A stretch of DNA of 64,000 nucleotides. Origin: Vibrio sp. SCSIO 43137 (GTDB lineage: Bacteria > Pseudomonadota > Gammaproteobacteria > Enterobacterales > Vibrionaceae). The notes under the pieces were generated by a model. It was given only the letters and a program-made list of their open reading frames with translations, had not been told where the DNA came from and did not search any database. Shown piece by piece: positions 1 through 9,418 of this stretch (position 1 is its first letter; each line of letters begins with the position of its first letter). The position numbers and the translations under genes are program-made. Where the stretch lies: positions 2,542,001 through 2,606,000 of the forward strand of contig NZ_CP116383.1 in NCBI RefSeq assembly GCF_028201475.1, in the 5' to 3' direction.

Positions 1-1109
1 TCCAGCTCTATCTGTACCGCCTGCTCGACAACCGGCGTGGCGCGGCTGTGGTTCTGGATCCAAAAGACAACGGTATTCTGGCTATGGTTTCTACACCCAG
101 CTATGATCCGAACGCTTTTGTCCAAGGCATCTCAGGCAAAGCTTATAAGAAGCTGCTGGATGACAAGAATCGCCCTCTGGTAAACCGAACCACGTTAGGT
201 ATCTATCCTCCGGCATCTACCGTAAAGCCATTTATCGCCGTTGCGGCACTGCAGGAAGAGGTGGTTACCCCTTATACCACACGTAATGACCCCGGATTCT
301 GGAAGATTCCTAACTCCAAAACCAAGCCATTCCGCGACTGGCTTCGCTGGGGACATGGCCGGGTCAACATTACTCAGTCTATCGAAGAGTCGGTAGATAC
401 TTTCTTCTATCAGGTTGCTTATGATCTAGGGATTGACCGTCTCTCCACATGGATGATGAAGTTTGGTTTTGGTGACTTTACCGGCATCGATATATTCGAA
501 GAGAGTAAGGCCAATATGCCAACCCGTGAATGGAAGATGAGCCGTCACAGAACACCTTGGTATCAGGGTGATACCATTCCCGTGGGTATTGGTCAGGGTT
601 ACTGGACAGCAACCCCAATGCAGATAGCGAAAGCGACTTCGGTTGTGGTTAACCGCGGTAAGGTTATTGCCCCTCACCTGCTAAGGGCAACCGTTGATAA
701 TAACCAGCCCCTTTCTACCCAACAACTGGTTCCGGTAGAGACCTATCCGCCAATTACCAATGTGCCGGATAAATTCTGGGACATATCAGTACGTGGGATG
801 AATCTGGTCAACCACGGTAAGAAAGGTACCGCCAGACGTGCTTTCCAGAAGCTTGGCTATCAAAGTGCCGGTAAGTCAGGTACCGCTCAGGTCTTCGGCC
901 TGAAAGAGGACGAAGAGTACGATGCCGAACAGATTGCAGAACACCTGAGGGACCACGCCCTGTTTACCGGCTTCGCTCCGGTAAAAGATCCGCAGGTTAT
1001 TGCCACCATAGTACTGGAAAACGCCGGTGGCGGTTCAACCAACGGTGCACCTGTAGTACGTAAGATTTTTGATAAAGTCATCCTGAACAAAGAAGATAAG
1101 GCAGAGTAG
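1..1109 (+). CDS. mrdA: Penicillin-binding protein 2 (peptidoglycan transpeptidase), C-terminal part; 5' end outside the window
   Basis: Cross-links peptidoglycan on the periplasmic side during cell elongation, as the class B partner of RodA. The reading frame is already open at base 3 and continues through the Met at 48, so that Met is internal. Counting from it, the three transpeptidase motifs are visible: STVK with the nucleophile Ser57, SVD at 115-117, and KSGT at 276-279. The N-terminal membrane anchor and dimerisation domain lie to the left of the window. The gene ends 3 nt before rodA, in the classic mrdA-mrdB order, so the two are surely co-transcribed. Confidence 0.97.
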   Translation, partial: QLYLYRLLDNRRGAAVVLDPKDNGILAMVSTPSYDPNAFVQGISGKAYKKLLDDKNRPLVNRTTLGIYPPASTVKPFIAVAALQEEVVTPYTTRNDPGFWKIPNSKTKPFRDWLRWGHGRVNITQSIEESVDTFFYQVAYDLGIDRLSTWMMKFGFGDFTGIDIFEESKANMPTREWKMSRHRTPWYQGDTIPVGIGQGYWTATPMQIAKATSVVVNRGKVIAPHLLRATVDNNQPLSTQQLVPVETYPPITNVPDKFWDISVRGMNLVNHGKKGTARRAFQKLGYQSAGKSGTAQVFGLKEDEEYDAEQIAEHLRDHALFTGFAPVKDPQVIATIVLENAGGGSTNGAPVVRKIFDKVILNKEDKAE

Positions 1110-1112
1110 AAA

Positions 1113-2234
1113 ATGAAACTGGACCCCTCTACAGGTAAAAGTCGCGTCTTTTTCGAACGCTTTCATATCGACCTGCCTCTGATGCTTGGCTTGCTGACTA
1201 TGATGCTGTTCGGGCTGGTAATCATGTACAGTGCCAGCGGGCAGAGCATGGCGATGATGGATCGTCAGGCGATGCGTATGATTATGGCCGTAGGGGTAAT
1301 GATCGTACTGGCGCAAATATCGCCACGAACCTATGAAGCCTTTGCCCCCTTTCTGTTTGTGGTCGGAGTCGCCCTGCTGTTCGGGGTGCTGTTTTTTGGC
1401 GAAGCCTCAAAAGGCGCGCAGCGCTGGCTGAATCTGGGCTTTGTCCGTTTCCAGCCTTCAGAGCTGCTTAAGCTGGCGGTTCCGCTTATGGTGGCACGTT
1501 ACATAGGCAGAAAACCACTTCCGCCTAGCTTTAAAACCCTGTTTATCTCTCTGGTTATGGTCGGTGTTCCAACCATACTGATTGCTAAACAACCGGATCT
1601 CGGCACCTCAATACTGATCGCTGCATCAGGGATTTTCGTTATCTTTCTGGCTGGTATCAGCTGGAAAATCATCTTTGCCGCCGCCTGTGCCGTAGGCGCC
1701 TTTGCCCCTGTGCTCTGGTTCTTTCTTATGCGCGAATATCAAAAGGTGCGGGTGAGAACCCTGTTTAACCCTGAATCGGATCCGCTGGGAGCCGGTTATC
1801 ATATCATTCAGAGTAAAATTGCCATAGGTTCAGGCGGTCTGACCGGGAAAGGCTGGCTACATGGCACTCAGTCACAGCTGGAGTTCCTTCCGGAAAGGCA
1901 TACGGACTTTATTTTCGCCGTTATTGCTGAAGAGTGGGGCATGATAGGTGTTCTTGGTCTGCTGGCACTGTATCTGTTTATTATTGGTCGCGGTCTGTTT
2001 CTCGCCAGTCAGGCTCAAACCGCCTTCGGCAGAATGATGGCCGGTAGTATCGTTCTCAGCTTCTTCGTTTATATTTTCGTAAATATAGGTATGGTGAGTG
2101 GAATTCTTCCCGTAGTAGGCGTGCCCCTTCCTCTTATCAGCTATGGCGGTACTTCTATGGTGACCCTGATGGCAGGTTTCGGCATTCTGATGTCGATACA
2201 TACTCACAGAAGTATGCTCTCTAAAGCGACCTGA
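1113..2234 (+). CDS. mrdB: Rod shape-determining protein RodA (SEDS peptidoglycan glycosyltransferase)
   Basis: An inner-membrane SEDS protein that polymerises lipid II into glycan strands with PBP2 in the elongation complex. The product has 373 residues and is strongly hydrophobic, consistent with about ten membrane segments. Family signatures seen are [45 protein letters not shown] (its Asp corresponds to the essential SEDS aspartate) and the C-terminal [21 protein letters not shown] at 1113 follows the mrdA stop by 3 nt, and rlpA begins 12 nt after the rodA stop, giving one wall-synthesis operon. Confidence 0.97.
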   Translation: MKLDPSTGKSRVFFERFHIDLPLMLGLLTMMLFGLVIMYSASGQSMAMMDRQAMRMIMAVGVMIVLAQISPRTYEAFAPFLFVVGVALLFGVLFFGEASKGAQRWLNLGFVRFQPSELLKLAVPLMVARYIGRKPLPPSFKTLFISLVMVGVPTILIAKQPDLGTSILIAASGIFVIFLAGISWKIIFAAACAVGAFAPVLWFFLMREYQKVRVRTLFNPESDPLGAGYHIIQSKIAIGSGGLTGKGWLHGTQSQLEFLPERHTDFIFAVIAEEWGMIGVLGLLALYLFIIGRGLFLASQAQTAFGRMMAGSIVLSFFVYIFVNIGMVSGILPVVGVPLPLISYGGTSMVTLMAGFGILMSIHTHRSMLSKAT

Positions 2235-2246
2235 CGGACACGACCC

Positions 2247-3035
2247 ATGAAGCCAATGCAATATTTTATCTCGTTTACGCTTTTAGCCATTATCGCAGGT
2301 TGCAGCAGCAGCGGGCGTTACTCTATTTCTGATGACGTAGCACCGGAAAAGCCCATCTCTTTACAGCATATTGAAGATGCCAACCCCAAATATGAACCAT
2401 ACAGCTTAGGGGGAAACCGAGATTACAAGCTAAGAGGCGGGTCTTACAAAATCATCAAAGATCCACAGGGCTTTAAACAAAGCGGTATCGCATCCTGGTA
2501 TGGCAAAAAATTTCATGGTCATCTCACTTCGAACGGTGAGATCTATGATATGTACTCTATGAGCGCCGCCCATAAAACCCTGCCAATCCCCAGTTATGTA
2601 AAGGTAATCAATAAAGATAATAACCGTACCACCATTGTGCGCATCAATGACCGGGGCCCGTTCCATCCCGGGCGGATTATCGACCTTAGCTATGCTGCAG
2701 CATACAAACTCGGTGTTATCGGTACTGGTACTGCTAACGTGGAAATAGAACATATTCCCACGCTGAAACCAGAGTCCGCTCAGGATAAAAAAAACCAAAA
2801 ACTCGCTATTCGCTACATTATTCAGGCGGCCTCTTCAAATCATGAACAAAGAAGCCGAACTTTAGCGGAAAATCTCGGTCAAAAATTCTCAGTGGACAGC
2901 TTCGTCGAAGCTATCGGTCAAAACTACCGGGTTTTGCTGGGCCCATTTAACGACTATAAACAGACAGAACAGGTACTGAAAACCGTAAAAACTCAGGGCT
3001 ACCCCGAAGCTTTTATCCGCAAAACCAGACGCTAG
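2247..3035 (+). CDS. rlpA: RlpA, septal-ring lipoprotein / lytic transglycosylase-like with SPOR domain
   Basis: An outer-membrane lipoprotein. In some bacteria RlpA cleaves peptide-free glycan strands, and the SPOR domain binds such strands at the septum. The 262-residue product begins with a lipoprotein signal ending in IIAGC (Cys19). The double-psi beta-barrel domain lies at about 78-170 and shows GIASWYGKKFHG, SMSAAHKTLP and VRINDRGPF; the SPOR domain is at about 187-262. It sits between rodA and dacA, its usual place. Whether this copy is enzymatically active cannot be decided by eye. Confidence 0.95.
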   Translation: MKPMQYFISFTLLAIIAGCSSSGRYSISDDVAPEKPISLQHIEDANPKYEPYSLGGNRDYKLRGGSYKIIKDPQGFKQSGIASWYGKKFHGHLTSNGEIYDMYSMSAAHKTLPIPSYVKVINKDNNRTTIVRINDRGPFHPGRIIDLSYAAAYKLGVIGTGTANVEIEHIPTLKPESAQDKKNQKLAIRYIIQAASSNHEQRSRTLAENLGQKFSVDSFVEAIGQNYRVLLGPFNDYKQTEQVLKTVKTQGYPEAFIRKTRR

Positions 3036-3139
3036 TTCTCAAGCTTTAATCTATGAGAACTTATTTGTCGGCAGTGATTCAGTATCAATAGTATGGCGTC
3101 GCCACACTATTCTGTTAAGATACGGGCAATTTTATAAAA

Positions 3140-4333
3140 ATGAACATTGATTACATACAAATGATTAAGTCAAAACGGATTCTGAAAAGACTACTTATCA
3201 CCACCGCAGTTATCTCTGCCCCCGTTGTACACTCCGCTCCAATCGTTGTTCCGGATCCCCCTCAGATCGCAGCCAAAGGTTATGTTCTGATTGACTATAA
3301 CTCTGGCACCGTATTGGCAGAGAAAGCAAAAGACACCAAATTATCACCAGCAAGCCTGACAAAAATGATGACCAGTTATGTTGTTGGTCAGGAGCTGGCC
3401 CGCGGTAACATCTCCCTGAACGATGATGTGGTAATCAGTAAAAATGCATGGGCAAAGAACTTCCCTGACTCATCGAAGATGTTTATCGAAGTAGGTACTA
3501 CCGTTAAGGTCGAAGATCTGAACCGCGGTATTATCATTCAGTCTGGTAATGACGCCTGTGTCGCAATGGCAGAACATGTTGCCGGTTCAGAAGACGCTTT
3601 TGTTGACCTGATGAATGCATGGGCAAACTCTATCGGGATGAAGAATACCCACTTTGCCAATGTGCACGGTCTGGATAACCCTGATCTTTACTCAACACCA
3701 TACGATATGGCGTTACTGGGCAGAGCCTTAATCCGTGATGTACCGGATGAGTATGCTATCTACTCAGAAAAACAGTTCACTTATAACGGCATTACACAAT
3801 ATAACCGTAACGGTCTGCTTTGGGACAAGAGCATGAACGTTGACGGTATCAAGACAGGCCACACCTCAAACGCTGGTTACAGCCTGGTAAGTTCAGCGAC
3901 AGAAGGCAAAATGCGTCTGGTTGCCGTAGTTATGGGAACGAAAAGTGCCAATGCCCGTAAAGCAGAAAGTAAAAAGCTGCTTAACTACGGTTTCCGTTTC
4001 TTTGAAACAGTGGCTCCACACAAAGCTGGTGAAACCTTTGTCAGCGAACGTATCTGGATGGGCTCAAAAGAGGAAGTCGCTCTTGGTGTAGCGGAAGATA
4101 CTTATGTTACTCTGCCACGCGGACAGGCGAAAAACCTCAAAGCCAACTTCGTTCTGGAAAAAGAACTTAAAGCACCAATTAGCGAAGGCGATGTCGTAGG
4201 CACCCTTTACTACCAAATTGATGGTGAAGATATTGCAGAGTACCCTCTGCTGGCACTGGAAAATGTAGAGAAAGGCGGCATCTTCAGCCGTATGATCGAC
4301 TATATTATCCTGCTGTTCAAAAACTGGTTTTAA
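3140..4333 (+). CDS. dacA: D-alanyl-D-alanine carboxypeptidase (PBP5)
   Basis: A low-molecular-mass penicillin-binding protein that removes the terminal D-Ala from peptidoglycan pentapeptides. The active-site motifs are SLTK (Ser72-Lys75), SGN (135-137) and KTG (238-240). A signal peptide ends near VVHSA (about residue 32). The C-terminal end IFSRMIDYIILLFKNWF is the amphipathic anchor typical of PBP5. The start is ambiguous: neither ATG 3140 nor the in-frame ATG 3161 has a clear Shine-Dalgarno sequence, and the latter would remove seven residues. A strong terminator follows. Confidence 0.95.
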   Translation: MNIDYIQMIKSKRILKRLLITTAVISAPVVHSAPIVVPDPPQIAAKGYVLIDYNSGTVLAEKAKDTKLSPASLTKMMTSYVVGQELARGNISLNDDVVISKNAWAKNFPDSSKMFIEVGTTVKVEDLNRGIIIQSGNDACVAMAEHVAGSEDAFVDLMNAWANSIGMKNTHFANVHGLDNPDLYSTPYDMALLGRALIRDVPDEYAIYSEKQFTYNGITQYNRNGLLWDKSMNVDGIKTGHTSNAGYSLVSSATEGKMRLVAVVMGTKSANARKAESKKLLNYGFRFFETVAPHKAGETFVSERIWMGSKEEVALGVAEDTYVTLPRGQAKNLKANFVLEKELKAPISEGDVVGTLYYQIDGEDIAEYPLLALENVEKGGIFSRMIDYIILLFKNWF

Positions 4334-4364
4334 CTAACCGCCTGTATCCGCTTAAACTAATTGC

Positions 4365-4391
4365 AAAAGCCGCTTTCTCAGCGGCTTTTTC
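4365..4391 (+). terminator. Rho-independent terminator after dacA
   Basis: Stem AAAAGCCGC / GCGGCTTTT with a 7-nt loop, running into a T tract. It starts about 30 nt after the dacA stop and closes the wall-gene operon. Confidence 0.9.
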
Positions 4392-4470
4392 ATTTATTTA
4401 GGGTACTTGTACTTGATAAATTTTGGGCGTAATATCTCGCATCTGATAAAAACCGAGTCTGGATATAATC

Positions 4471-4740
4471 ATGCAAGAACAACCTAAGTTAAAAGATCTG
4501 CTGGAATTCCCTTGTCAGTTTACCTACAAGGTAATGGGCTATGCCAAACCAGAACTGCCGGAATTGGTGTTATCTGTTATTCAAAAACATGCACCCGGCG
4601 ATTATAGCCCTTCTGTTAAACCAAGCGGAAAAGGCACTTATAACTCTGTATCTGTAACCATTACGGCTACCTCTATTGAGCAGGTAGAAACTCTGTACAA
4701 AGAGTTAGGCGAAATTGAAATCGTACGTATGGTTCTGTAA
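4471..4740 (+). CDS. ybeD: YbeD/DUF493 family protein
   Basis: A small cytoplasmic protein of 89 residues with the ferredoxin-like (ACT-like) fold known for E. coli YbeD; its biochemical role is unknown. Recognised from the sequence ([14 protein letters not shown] near the N terminus and EIEIVRMVL at the C terminus) and from its conserved position between dacA and lipB. ATG 4471 is the first start after the dacA terminator. A hairpin with a T tract follows at 4761, so it is probably transcribed separately from lipB. Confidence 0.93.
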   Translation: MQEQPKLKDLLEFPCQFTYKVMGYAKPELPELVLSVIQKHAPGDYSPSVKPSGKGTYNSVSVTITATSIEQVETLYKELGEIEIVRMVL

Positions 4741-4760
4741 TCAGAGTCATTAACAGAGAA

Positions 4761-4786
4761 ACAGCGGCATATGGCCGCTGTTTTTG
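4761..4786 (+). terminator. Terminator after ybeD
   Basis: Stem ACAGCGGC / GCCGCTGT with a short AT-rich loop followed by TTTTTG. It lies 20 nt after the ybeD stop. Confidence 0.85.
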
Positions 4787-4959
4787 TATCTGCTTCTGTA
4801 CCCACCCCAACTGAGTATACATTCTATTAACCTGATAAAAACATTTTCACATTGTCTCTGTAGATAGTTTATAATGTTTTTTCTTTATATTCTCAGATGG
4901 TCAGAAAGCTCACCAGCTCAGCCCTTCTGAGTCTCAGGCTGTACAATAAGGAATCTGGA

Positions 4960-5619
4960 TTGCAAAGTAGTAAAGATAAACTCGTTGTAAAATATCTGGG
5001 CCAGCAAGACTACCAGCCTGTCTGGCACGCCATGCATCAGTTCACTGACAACCGCAATGACGACACCTTAGATGAAGTCTGGCTGGTTGAGCACAATCCG
5101 GTATTTACACAAGGTCAGGCAGGTAAAGAGGAACACCTTCTCAATACTGGTGATATTCCCGTTGTACAAAGTGACAGGGGTGGTCAGGTAACCTACCATG
5201 GCCCCGGTCAGCTTGTTGCCTACTTCCTGATAAACCTGCGAAGAAAAGGTTTTGGGGTAAGAGACCTTGTTACCCATATAGAAAACCTCGTCATCAACAC
5301 CCTCAATACTTACGGAATTGAATCGGCAGCCAGACCAGATGCACCGGGGGTATATGTTGATGGTAAAAAGATCTGTTCCCTTGGTCTCAGAATCCGTAAA
5401 GGGTGTTCGTTTCACGGACTGGCCCTTAACGTCAATATGGATCTTTCCCCCTTCCTGAGAATTAACCCGTGTGGTTATCAGGGCATGGAGATGGTTCAGG
5501 TAAAACAGCTTGGCGGTCCCAAAAATATAGAAACAATCAGCGAAGAACTGATTAAACAGCTCACTACCCTACTGAGCTATGAGCATGTCGAAATAATTAA
5601 ACAAAGCGAATTATCATGA
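4960..5619 (+). CDS. lipB: Octanoyl-[acyl carrier protein]:protein N-octanoyltransferase LipB
   Basis: Transfers octanoate from acyl carrier protein to lipoyl domains, the first step of endogenous lipoate synthesis. The catalytic Lys lies in GKKICSLG and the catalytic Cys in [17 protein letters not shown] is the family signature. I chose TTG 4960 as the start (219 residues): AAGGA at 4948-4952 sits 7 nt upstream and the length fits LipB. An in-frame ATG at 4897 would add 21 residues that resemble no LipB N terminus and has no ribosome binding site. The stop overlaps the lipA start (ATGA), so the pair is translationally coupled. Confidence 0.95.
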   Translation: MQSSKDKLVVKYLGQQDYQPVWHAMHQFTDNRNDDTLDEVWLVEHNPVFTQGQAGKEEHLLNTGDIPVVQSDRGGQVTYHGPGQLVAYFLINLRRKGFGVRDLVTHIENLVINTLNTYGIESAARPDAPGVYVDGKKICSLGLRIRKGCSFHGLALNVNMDLSPFLRINPCGYQGMEMVQVKQLGGPKNIETISEELIKQLTTLLSYEHVEIIKQSELS

Positions 5620-6581
5620 GCAAACCGATTCAAATGGAAAAGGGCGTCAAATACAGAGACGCTGACAAGATGGCACTCATTCCGGTAAAAAACATGCCTG
5701 AAGAGCAAAAAGAGGTTCTTCGCAAGCCGGAGTGGATGAAGATAAAACTTCCCTCTGATAGCAAACGTATTCAGGATATTAAAGCTGCGATGCGTAAAAA
5801 CTCCCTACACTCAGTGTGTGAGGAAGCTTCCTGTCCTAACCTTGCCGAGTGTTTTAATCACGGTACAGCTACCTTTATGATTCTGGGTGCCATTTGTACC
5901 CGACGCTGCCCTTTCTGCGACGTTGCCCATGGCCGCCCAATCGCTCCGGATAACAACGAACCAGCACATCTGGCTCAGACCATCAGTGATATGAAGCTGA
6001 AGTATGTGGTTGTCACCTCTGTTGACCGTGACGATCTACGTGATGGCGGCGCACAGCACTTTGCCGACTGTACTAAAGCAATCCGTGAAAAGAACCCGGC
6101 GATCAAGATAGAAACTCTGGTACCTGACTTCCGTGGGCGTATGGACACAGCACTGGAAATTCTTAACGATAACCCGCCAGATGTGTTTAACCATAACCTT
6201 GAGACTGCTCCGCGCCTGTATCGTAAGGCAAGACCGGGGGCAAACTACAAATGGTCCCTTAAGCTGCTTCAGGAGTTTAAAGCCCTGCACCCTGACGTAC
6301 CGACGAAATCTGGTCTAATGATGGGATTGGGTGAAACTAAGGAAGAGATTGTCGAAGTGCTTAAAGATCTTCGTGCCCACGGCGTTACCATGCTGACACT
6401 GGGTCAGTATCTGGCACCAAGCCGCCATCACCTTCCTGTTGAGCGTTACGTGCCGCCGGAAGAGTTTGATGAACTGAAAGAGATTGCTCTGGAGCTTGGC
6501 TTTACTCACGCAGCCTGTGGTCCATTTGTACGTTCTTCATACCATGCCGATATGCAGGCCATGGGTGAAGAAGTCAAATAG
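5616..6581 (+). CDS. lipA: Lipoyl synthase LipA (radical SAM)
   Basis: Inserts two sulfurs into protein-bound octanoyl groups to make lipoyl cofactor. All iron-sulfur ligands are present: auxiliary cluster Cys68, Cys73 and Cys79 (CX4CX5C), and radical-SAM cluster Cys94, Cys98 and Cys101 in [17 protein letters not shown] and [19 protein letters not shown] are typical. The length of 321 residues is normal. It overlaps lipB by 4 nt and is followed by a terminator. Confidence 0.97.
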   Translation: MSKPIQMEKGVKYRDADKMALIPVKNMPEEQKEVLRKPEWMKIKLPSDSKRIQDIKAAMRKNSLHSVCEEASCPNLAECFNHGTATFMILGAICTRRCPFCDVAHGRPIAPDNNEPAHLAQTISDMKLKYVVVTSVDRDDLRDGGAQHFADCTKAIREKNPAIKIETLVPDFRGRMDTALEILNDNPPDVFNHNLETAPRLYRKARPGANYKWSLKLLQEFKALHPDVPTKSGLMMGLGETKEEIVEVLKDLRAHGVTMLTLGQYLAPSRHHLPVERYVPPEEFDELKEIALELGFTHAACGPFVRSSYHADMQAMGEEVK

Positions 6582-6601
6582 TGCACTTCACACTTAACGT
6601 T

Positions 6602-6632
6602 AAAGCCTGTCCAGTGACAGGCTTTCTTTTTA
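6602..6632 (+). terminator. Terminator after lipA
   Basis: Stem AAAGCCTGTC / GACAGGCTTT with loop CAGT, followed by CTTTTTA. It closes lipB-lipA. Confidence 0.92.
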
Positions 6633-6754
6633 TTGGCAAAGACACTCTCGACAGATAAAAACATCTGTTCTCAAGAAATCTCACATTCAACTTTTATCTA
6701 TGGTTATTTTCCCATTACAATAGAGCTATACATTAAATAAAAAGGAACATTGCA

Positions 6755-7081
6755 ATGAAAAAGCTAGGGTTTATTGCATTTATGACATTGCTGTTAGCAG
6801 GCTGCTCCAACAATACACAGCAGGACAACTATCTTGATGCTTCATTTGAACTCTGTAATACAGAAGTAAACGTCTATTCAGTCAGTGATGACGGCAGGGT
6901 ACGTATTATCTGTGCAGATGGTTCTAAGTTCACGATGAATAGTGAAGATACTCTGGAAATCATGCGCGATATTAATATTGATTACTGTACCGGAGAGGGC
7001 CTTTCTAAGTTTAACGAGAGCCGCCGTTACTACTCTTTCCAGTGTAAATCAGGCACGACTCTGAGTATCAACAAAGAGTAA
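6755..7081 (+). CDS. Small lipoprotein of unknown function
   Basis: I do not recognise a named family. The 108-residue product starts with a clear lipoprotein signal, MKKLGFIAFMTLLLAGC (lipidated Cys17), so it should be membrane-anchored and face the periplasm. The mature part has four further Cys, which could form disulfides, and no other recognisable motif. AAAGGA sits about 9 nt before ATG 6755. It is a single-gene unit between the lipA terminator and the shared terminator at 7101. Confidence 0.8.
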   Translation: MKKLGFIAFMTLLLAGCSNNTQQDNYLDASFELCNTEVNVYSVSDDGRVRIICADGSKFTMNSEDTLEIMRDINIDYCTGEGLSKFNESRRYYSFQCKSGTTLSINKE

Positions 7082-7100
7082 CCGACAAGATTAGATACTA

Positions 7101-7136
7101 AAAAGGGTCAGGCTTATTACAAGCCTGACCCTTTTG
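7101..7136. terminator. Bidirectional terminator between the lipoprotein gene and glyA
   Basis: Long perfect stem AAAAGGGTCAGGCTT / AAGCCTGACCCTTTT with a 5-nt loop and A/T tracts on both sides. It serves the plus-strand lipoprotein gene and the convergent glyA. Confidence 0.92.
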
Positions 7137-7163
7137 TTTATTTGTTATCTGCTGATATTAGCG

Positions 7164-8414
7164 TTACGCGTAAACAGGCAGTCGCTTACAGATATCCAGC
7201 ACCTTCTGCTTAGTCGATTCAATCACCGCTTCATCATTGATGTTATCCAGTACATCACACATCCAGCCGGCCAGATCTTTGGCGTCCTGCTCAGTAAAGC
7301 CGCGACGGGTAATTGCCGGCGAACCGACACGAATACCAGAGGTAACAAACGGACTCCGTGGATCATTGGGTACCGAGTTCTTGTTTACCGTAATATTAGC
7401 TGCACCAAGGGCTGCATCCGCCTCTTTACCGGTAATATCTTTATCAATCAGATCAACAAGGAACAGATGGTTCTCTGTAGAGCCGGATACAATCTTATAG
7501 CCACGGGCAATAAACTCAGAAACCATAGCTTTAGCATTCAGTACTACGCGCGCCTGATACTCTTTAAACTCTGGCTCCATCGCCTCTTTAAAGGCAACGG
7601 CTTTACCAGCAATAACATGCATTAACGGACCGCCCTGACCACCCGGGAATACTGCCGAGTTCAGCTTTTTATACATCTCTTCGCCGCCGTTAGACAGAAT
7701 CAAACCACCACGGGGACCCGCCAGCGTTTTATGAGTTGTGGTCGTTACTACATGAGCGTGCGGTAACGGAGTCGGATAAACACCAGCAGCAATAAGGCCG
7801 GCAACATGGGCCATATCTACAAACAGATAAGCACCTGCTTTATCGGCAATCTCACGCATGCGCGCCCAGTCAACGATTTGAGAGTAAGCAGAAAAACCAC
7901 CAATAATCATTTTTGGCTTATGCTCAAGGGCAAGCTGCTCCATCTCGTCGTAATTGATCTGACCCGCTTCATCAATGCCGTAAGGAATGACTTTATAGTG
8001 CTTACCAGAGAAGTTAACCGGTGAACCGTGAGTCAGGTGACCGCCGTGTGCAAGGCTCATACCCAGCACCGTATCACCCGGGTTAAGAAGCGCCATATAA
8101 ACCGCACTGTTTGCCTGAGAGCCTGAGTGAGGCTGAACGTTAGCGTATTCACAGTTAAACAGCTTACAGGCACGCTCAATAGCCAGAGCCTCTGCTTTAT
8201 CTACATACTCACAGCCGCCGTAATAGCGCTTACCCGGATAACCTTCAGCATACTTGTTTGTCAGCTGAGAGCCCTGTGCTTCCATCACGCGCGGGCTTGT
8301 GTAGTTTTCTGAAGCGATAAGCTCAATGTGTTCTTCCTGACGAAGAGTTTCTTCCTGAATTGCAGCATATAATTCTGCATCGTAATCAGCGATGTTCATA
8401 TCACGCTTTAGCAT
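7164..8414 (-). CDS. glyA: Serine hydroxymethyltransferase
   Basis: A cytoplasmic PLP enzyme that converts serine and tetrahydrofolate to glycine and 5,10-methylene-THF, the main source of one-carbon units. Signatures are [32 protein letters not shown] and [14 protein letters not shown], which holds the PLP lysine. I chose ATG 8414 (416 residues), since AGGAG lies 6 nt upstream and the protein then begins [12 protein letters not shown] as in other Vibrio. The ATG at 8450 adds 12 residues and lacks such a site. A PurR operator lies about 55 bp upstream. Confidence 0.97.
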   Translation of the reverse strand: MLKRDMNIADYDAELYAAIQEETLRQEEHIELIASENYTSPRVMEAQGSQLTNKYAEGYPGKRYYGGCEYVDKAEALAIERACKLFNCEYANVQPHSGSQANSAVYMALLNPGDTVLGMSLAHGGHLTHGSPVNFSGKHYKVIPYGIDEAGQINYDEMEQLALEHKPKMIIGGFSAYSQIVDWARMREIADKAGAYLFVDMAHVAGLIAAGVYPTPLPHAHVVTTTTHKTLAGPRGGLILSNGGEEMYKKLNSAVFPGGQGGPLMHVIAGKAVAFKEAMEPEFKEYQARVVLNAKAMVSEFIARGYKIVSGSTENHLFLVDLIDKDITGKEADAALGAANITVNKNSVPNDPRSPFVTSGIRVGSPAITRRGFTEQDAKDLAGWMCDVLDNINDEAVIESTKQKVLDICKRLPVYA

Positions 8415-8738
8415 CTGTATCTCCTGACTCAGATAATCTTTAAATTGCAAAAAACCACATAAATTTCATAAGCAAACGTTTTCGTTGACGTTATAAGCAA
8501 GATATTCTACATAATTTGCTGATTTTCAGAAACCCTGCTTATAAAAAATAATCATGCAATTTCTTCATATTCCTTTGAAAAAAGGCTCATGCTATACCAC
8601 ACGCCTAAGTGTCAACTCAGGCATTTACACTGTGTAAATTGTAGAATACATACCTTAACTTTAAAATACCTTATCAAGCTACCGAAATAAGCAGTTTTTC
8701 TCTATTATCTGCGCCATTCTCAGTAACATAATTTAAAC
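8415..8738. other. Divergent glyA / YitT-family intergenic region
   Basis: This 324-bp stretch has no convincing ORF. It holds the PurR operator at 8470-8485 and an exact 17-bp palindrome at 8623-8639 (ATTTACAC-T-GTGTAAAT) about 100 bp before the YitT-family gene. The palindrome looks like a repressor or activator site, but I cannot assign its protein. Promoters for both genes must lie here; I see no near-consensus pair. Confidence 0.6.
8470..8485. promoter_or_regulatory. PurR operator upstream of glyA
   Basis: AAGCAAACGTTTTCGT satisfies every fixed position of the PurR consensus ANGCAANCGNTTNCNT. It lies about 55 bp upstream of the chosen glyA start. glyA is a known PurR-regulon member in E. 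coli, so purine-responsive repression is a good inference here. Confidence 0.82.
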
Positions 8739-9350
8739 ATGATGGAAAAACATACGATAAAGGAAGATTGGATCGCCATACTGACCGGCACATTTTTAAC
8801 TGCTCAAGGCGTATTCTTCCTGCAGTCAGCCGATCTGCTTACAGGAGGAACAACAGGCCTTGCTCTTCTGGTAAGCCAGTTAGTGCCGCTCTCCTTTGGT
8901 GTTCTCTATTTCCTGTTTAACTGCCCGTTTTATCTTTTGGGATGGAGACGATTTGGTAAGAAATTCGCAGTAAATAGTGCGATTTCCGGCGGTTTAGTGT
9001 CAATCTTCGCCGATCACCTGAATCTGGTCATTCAACTTGGTTTCGCAAACCCGATTTATTGTGCCGTTGCCGGCGGACTGTTGATGGGACTGGGCATGTT
9101 GATCCTGTTCAGACATAAATCCAGCCTTGGTGGCTTTAACGCCTTCTGTCTGGTGGTTCAGGACAAAACGGGTATTTCAGTCGGAAAAACTCAGCTTGCC
9201 ATAGACTGCTCTATCTTACTGGCATCCTTCTTCTTTGTTAGCCCTGAAATAATTATTACTTCGGTGTTAGGTGCGGCAGTCCTTAATCTGGTTCTTGGTA
9301 TGAATCATAAGCCAACCCGTTACAAAGTCACATACGGTAAAACCGCCTGA
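8739..9350 (+). CDS. YitT-family inner-membrane protein
   Basis: A 203-residue hydrophobic protein with five or six predicted membrane segments and glycine-rich motifs typical of YitT/YczE-like proteins (LLTGGTTGLALLVSQ, GGLLMGLGMLILFRHKSSLGGFNAF). The function is unknown; members are sometimes described as putative transporters. Two adjacent ATG codons (8739, 8742) are possible starts, neither with a clear Shine-Dalgarno sequence. It is divergent from glyA, and the palindrome at 8623-8639 lies upstream. Confidence 0.85.
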   Translation: MMEKHTIKEDWIAILTGTFLTAQGVFFLQSADLLTGGTTGLALLVSQLVPLSFGVLYFLFNCPFYLLGWRRFGKKFAVNSAISGGLVSIFADHLNLVIQLGFANPIYCAVAGGLLMGLGMLILFRHKSSLGGFNAFCLVVQDKTGISVGKTQLAIDCSILLASFFFVSPEIIITSVLGAAVLNLVLGMNHKPTRYKVTYGKTA

Positions 9351-9418
9351 CAAAGATTGAACTCTGTGCAGAAAAGGTATACTAGTAGTAGCATTATTAA
9401 CCTGTATACCTCTGCTCT

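Noticed and set aside
1872..2261. 129-residue minus-strand ORF within rodA
   Set aside because: His-rich translation typical of an antisense shadow; rodA on the other strand is unambiguous.
7134..7625. 163-residue plus-strand ORF opposite glyA
   Set aside because: It lies in the antisense frame of a well-conserved glyA, has no ribosome binding site and no domain-like pattern.
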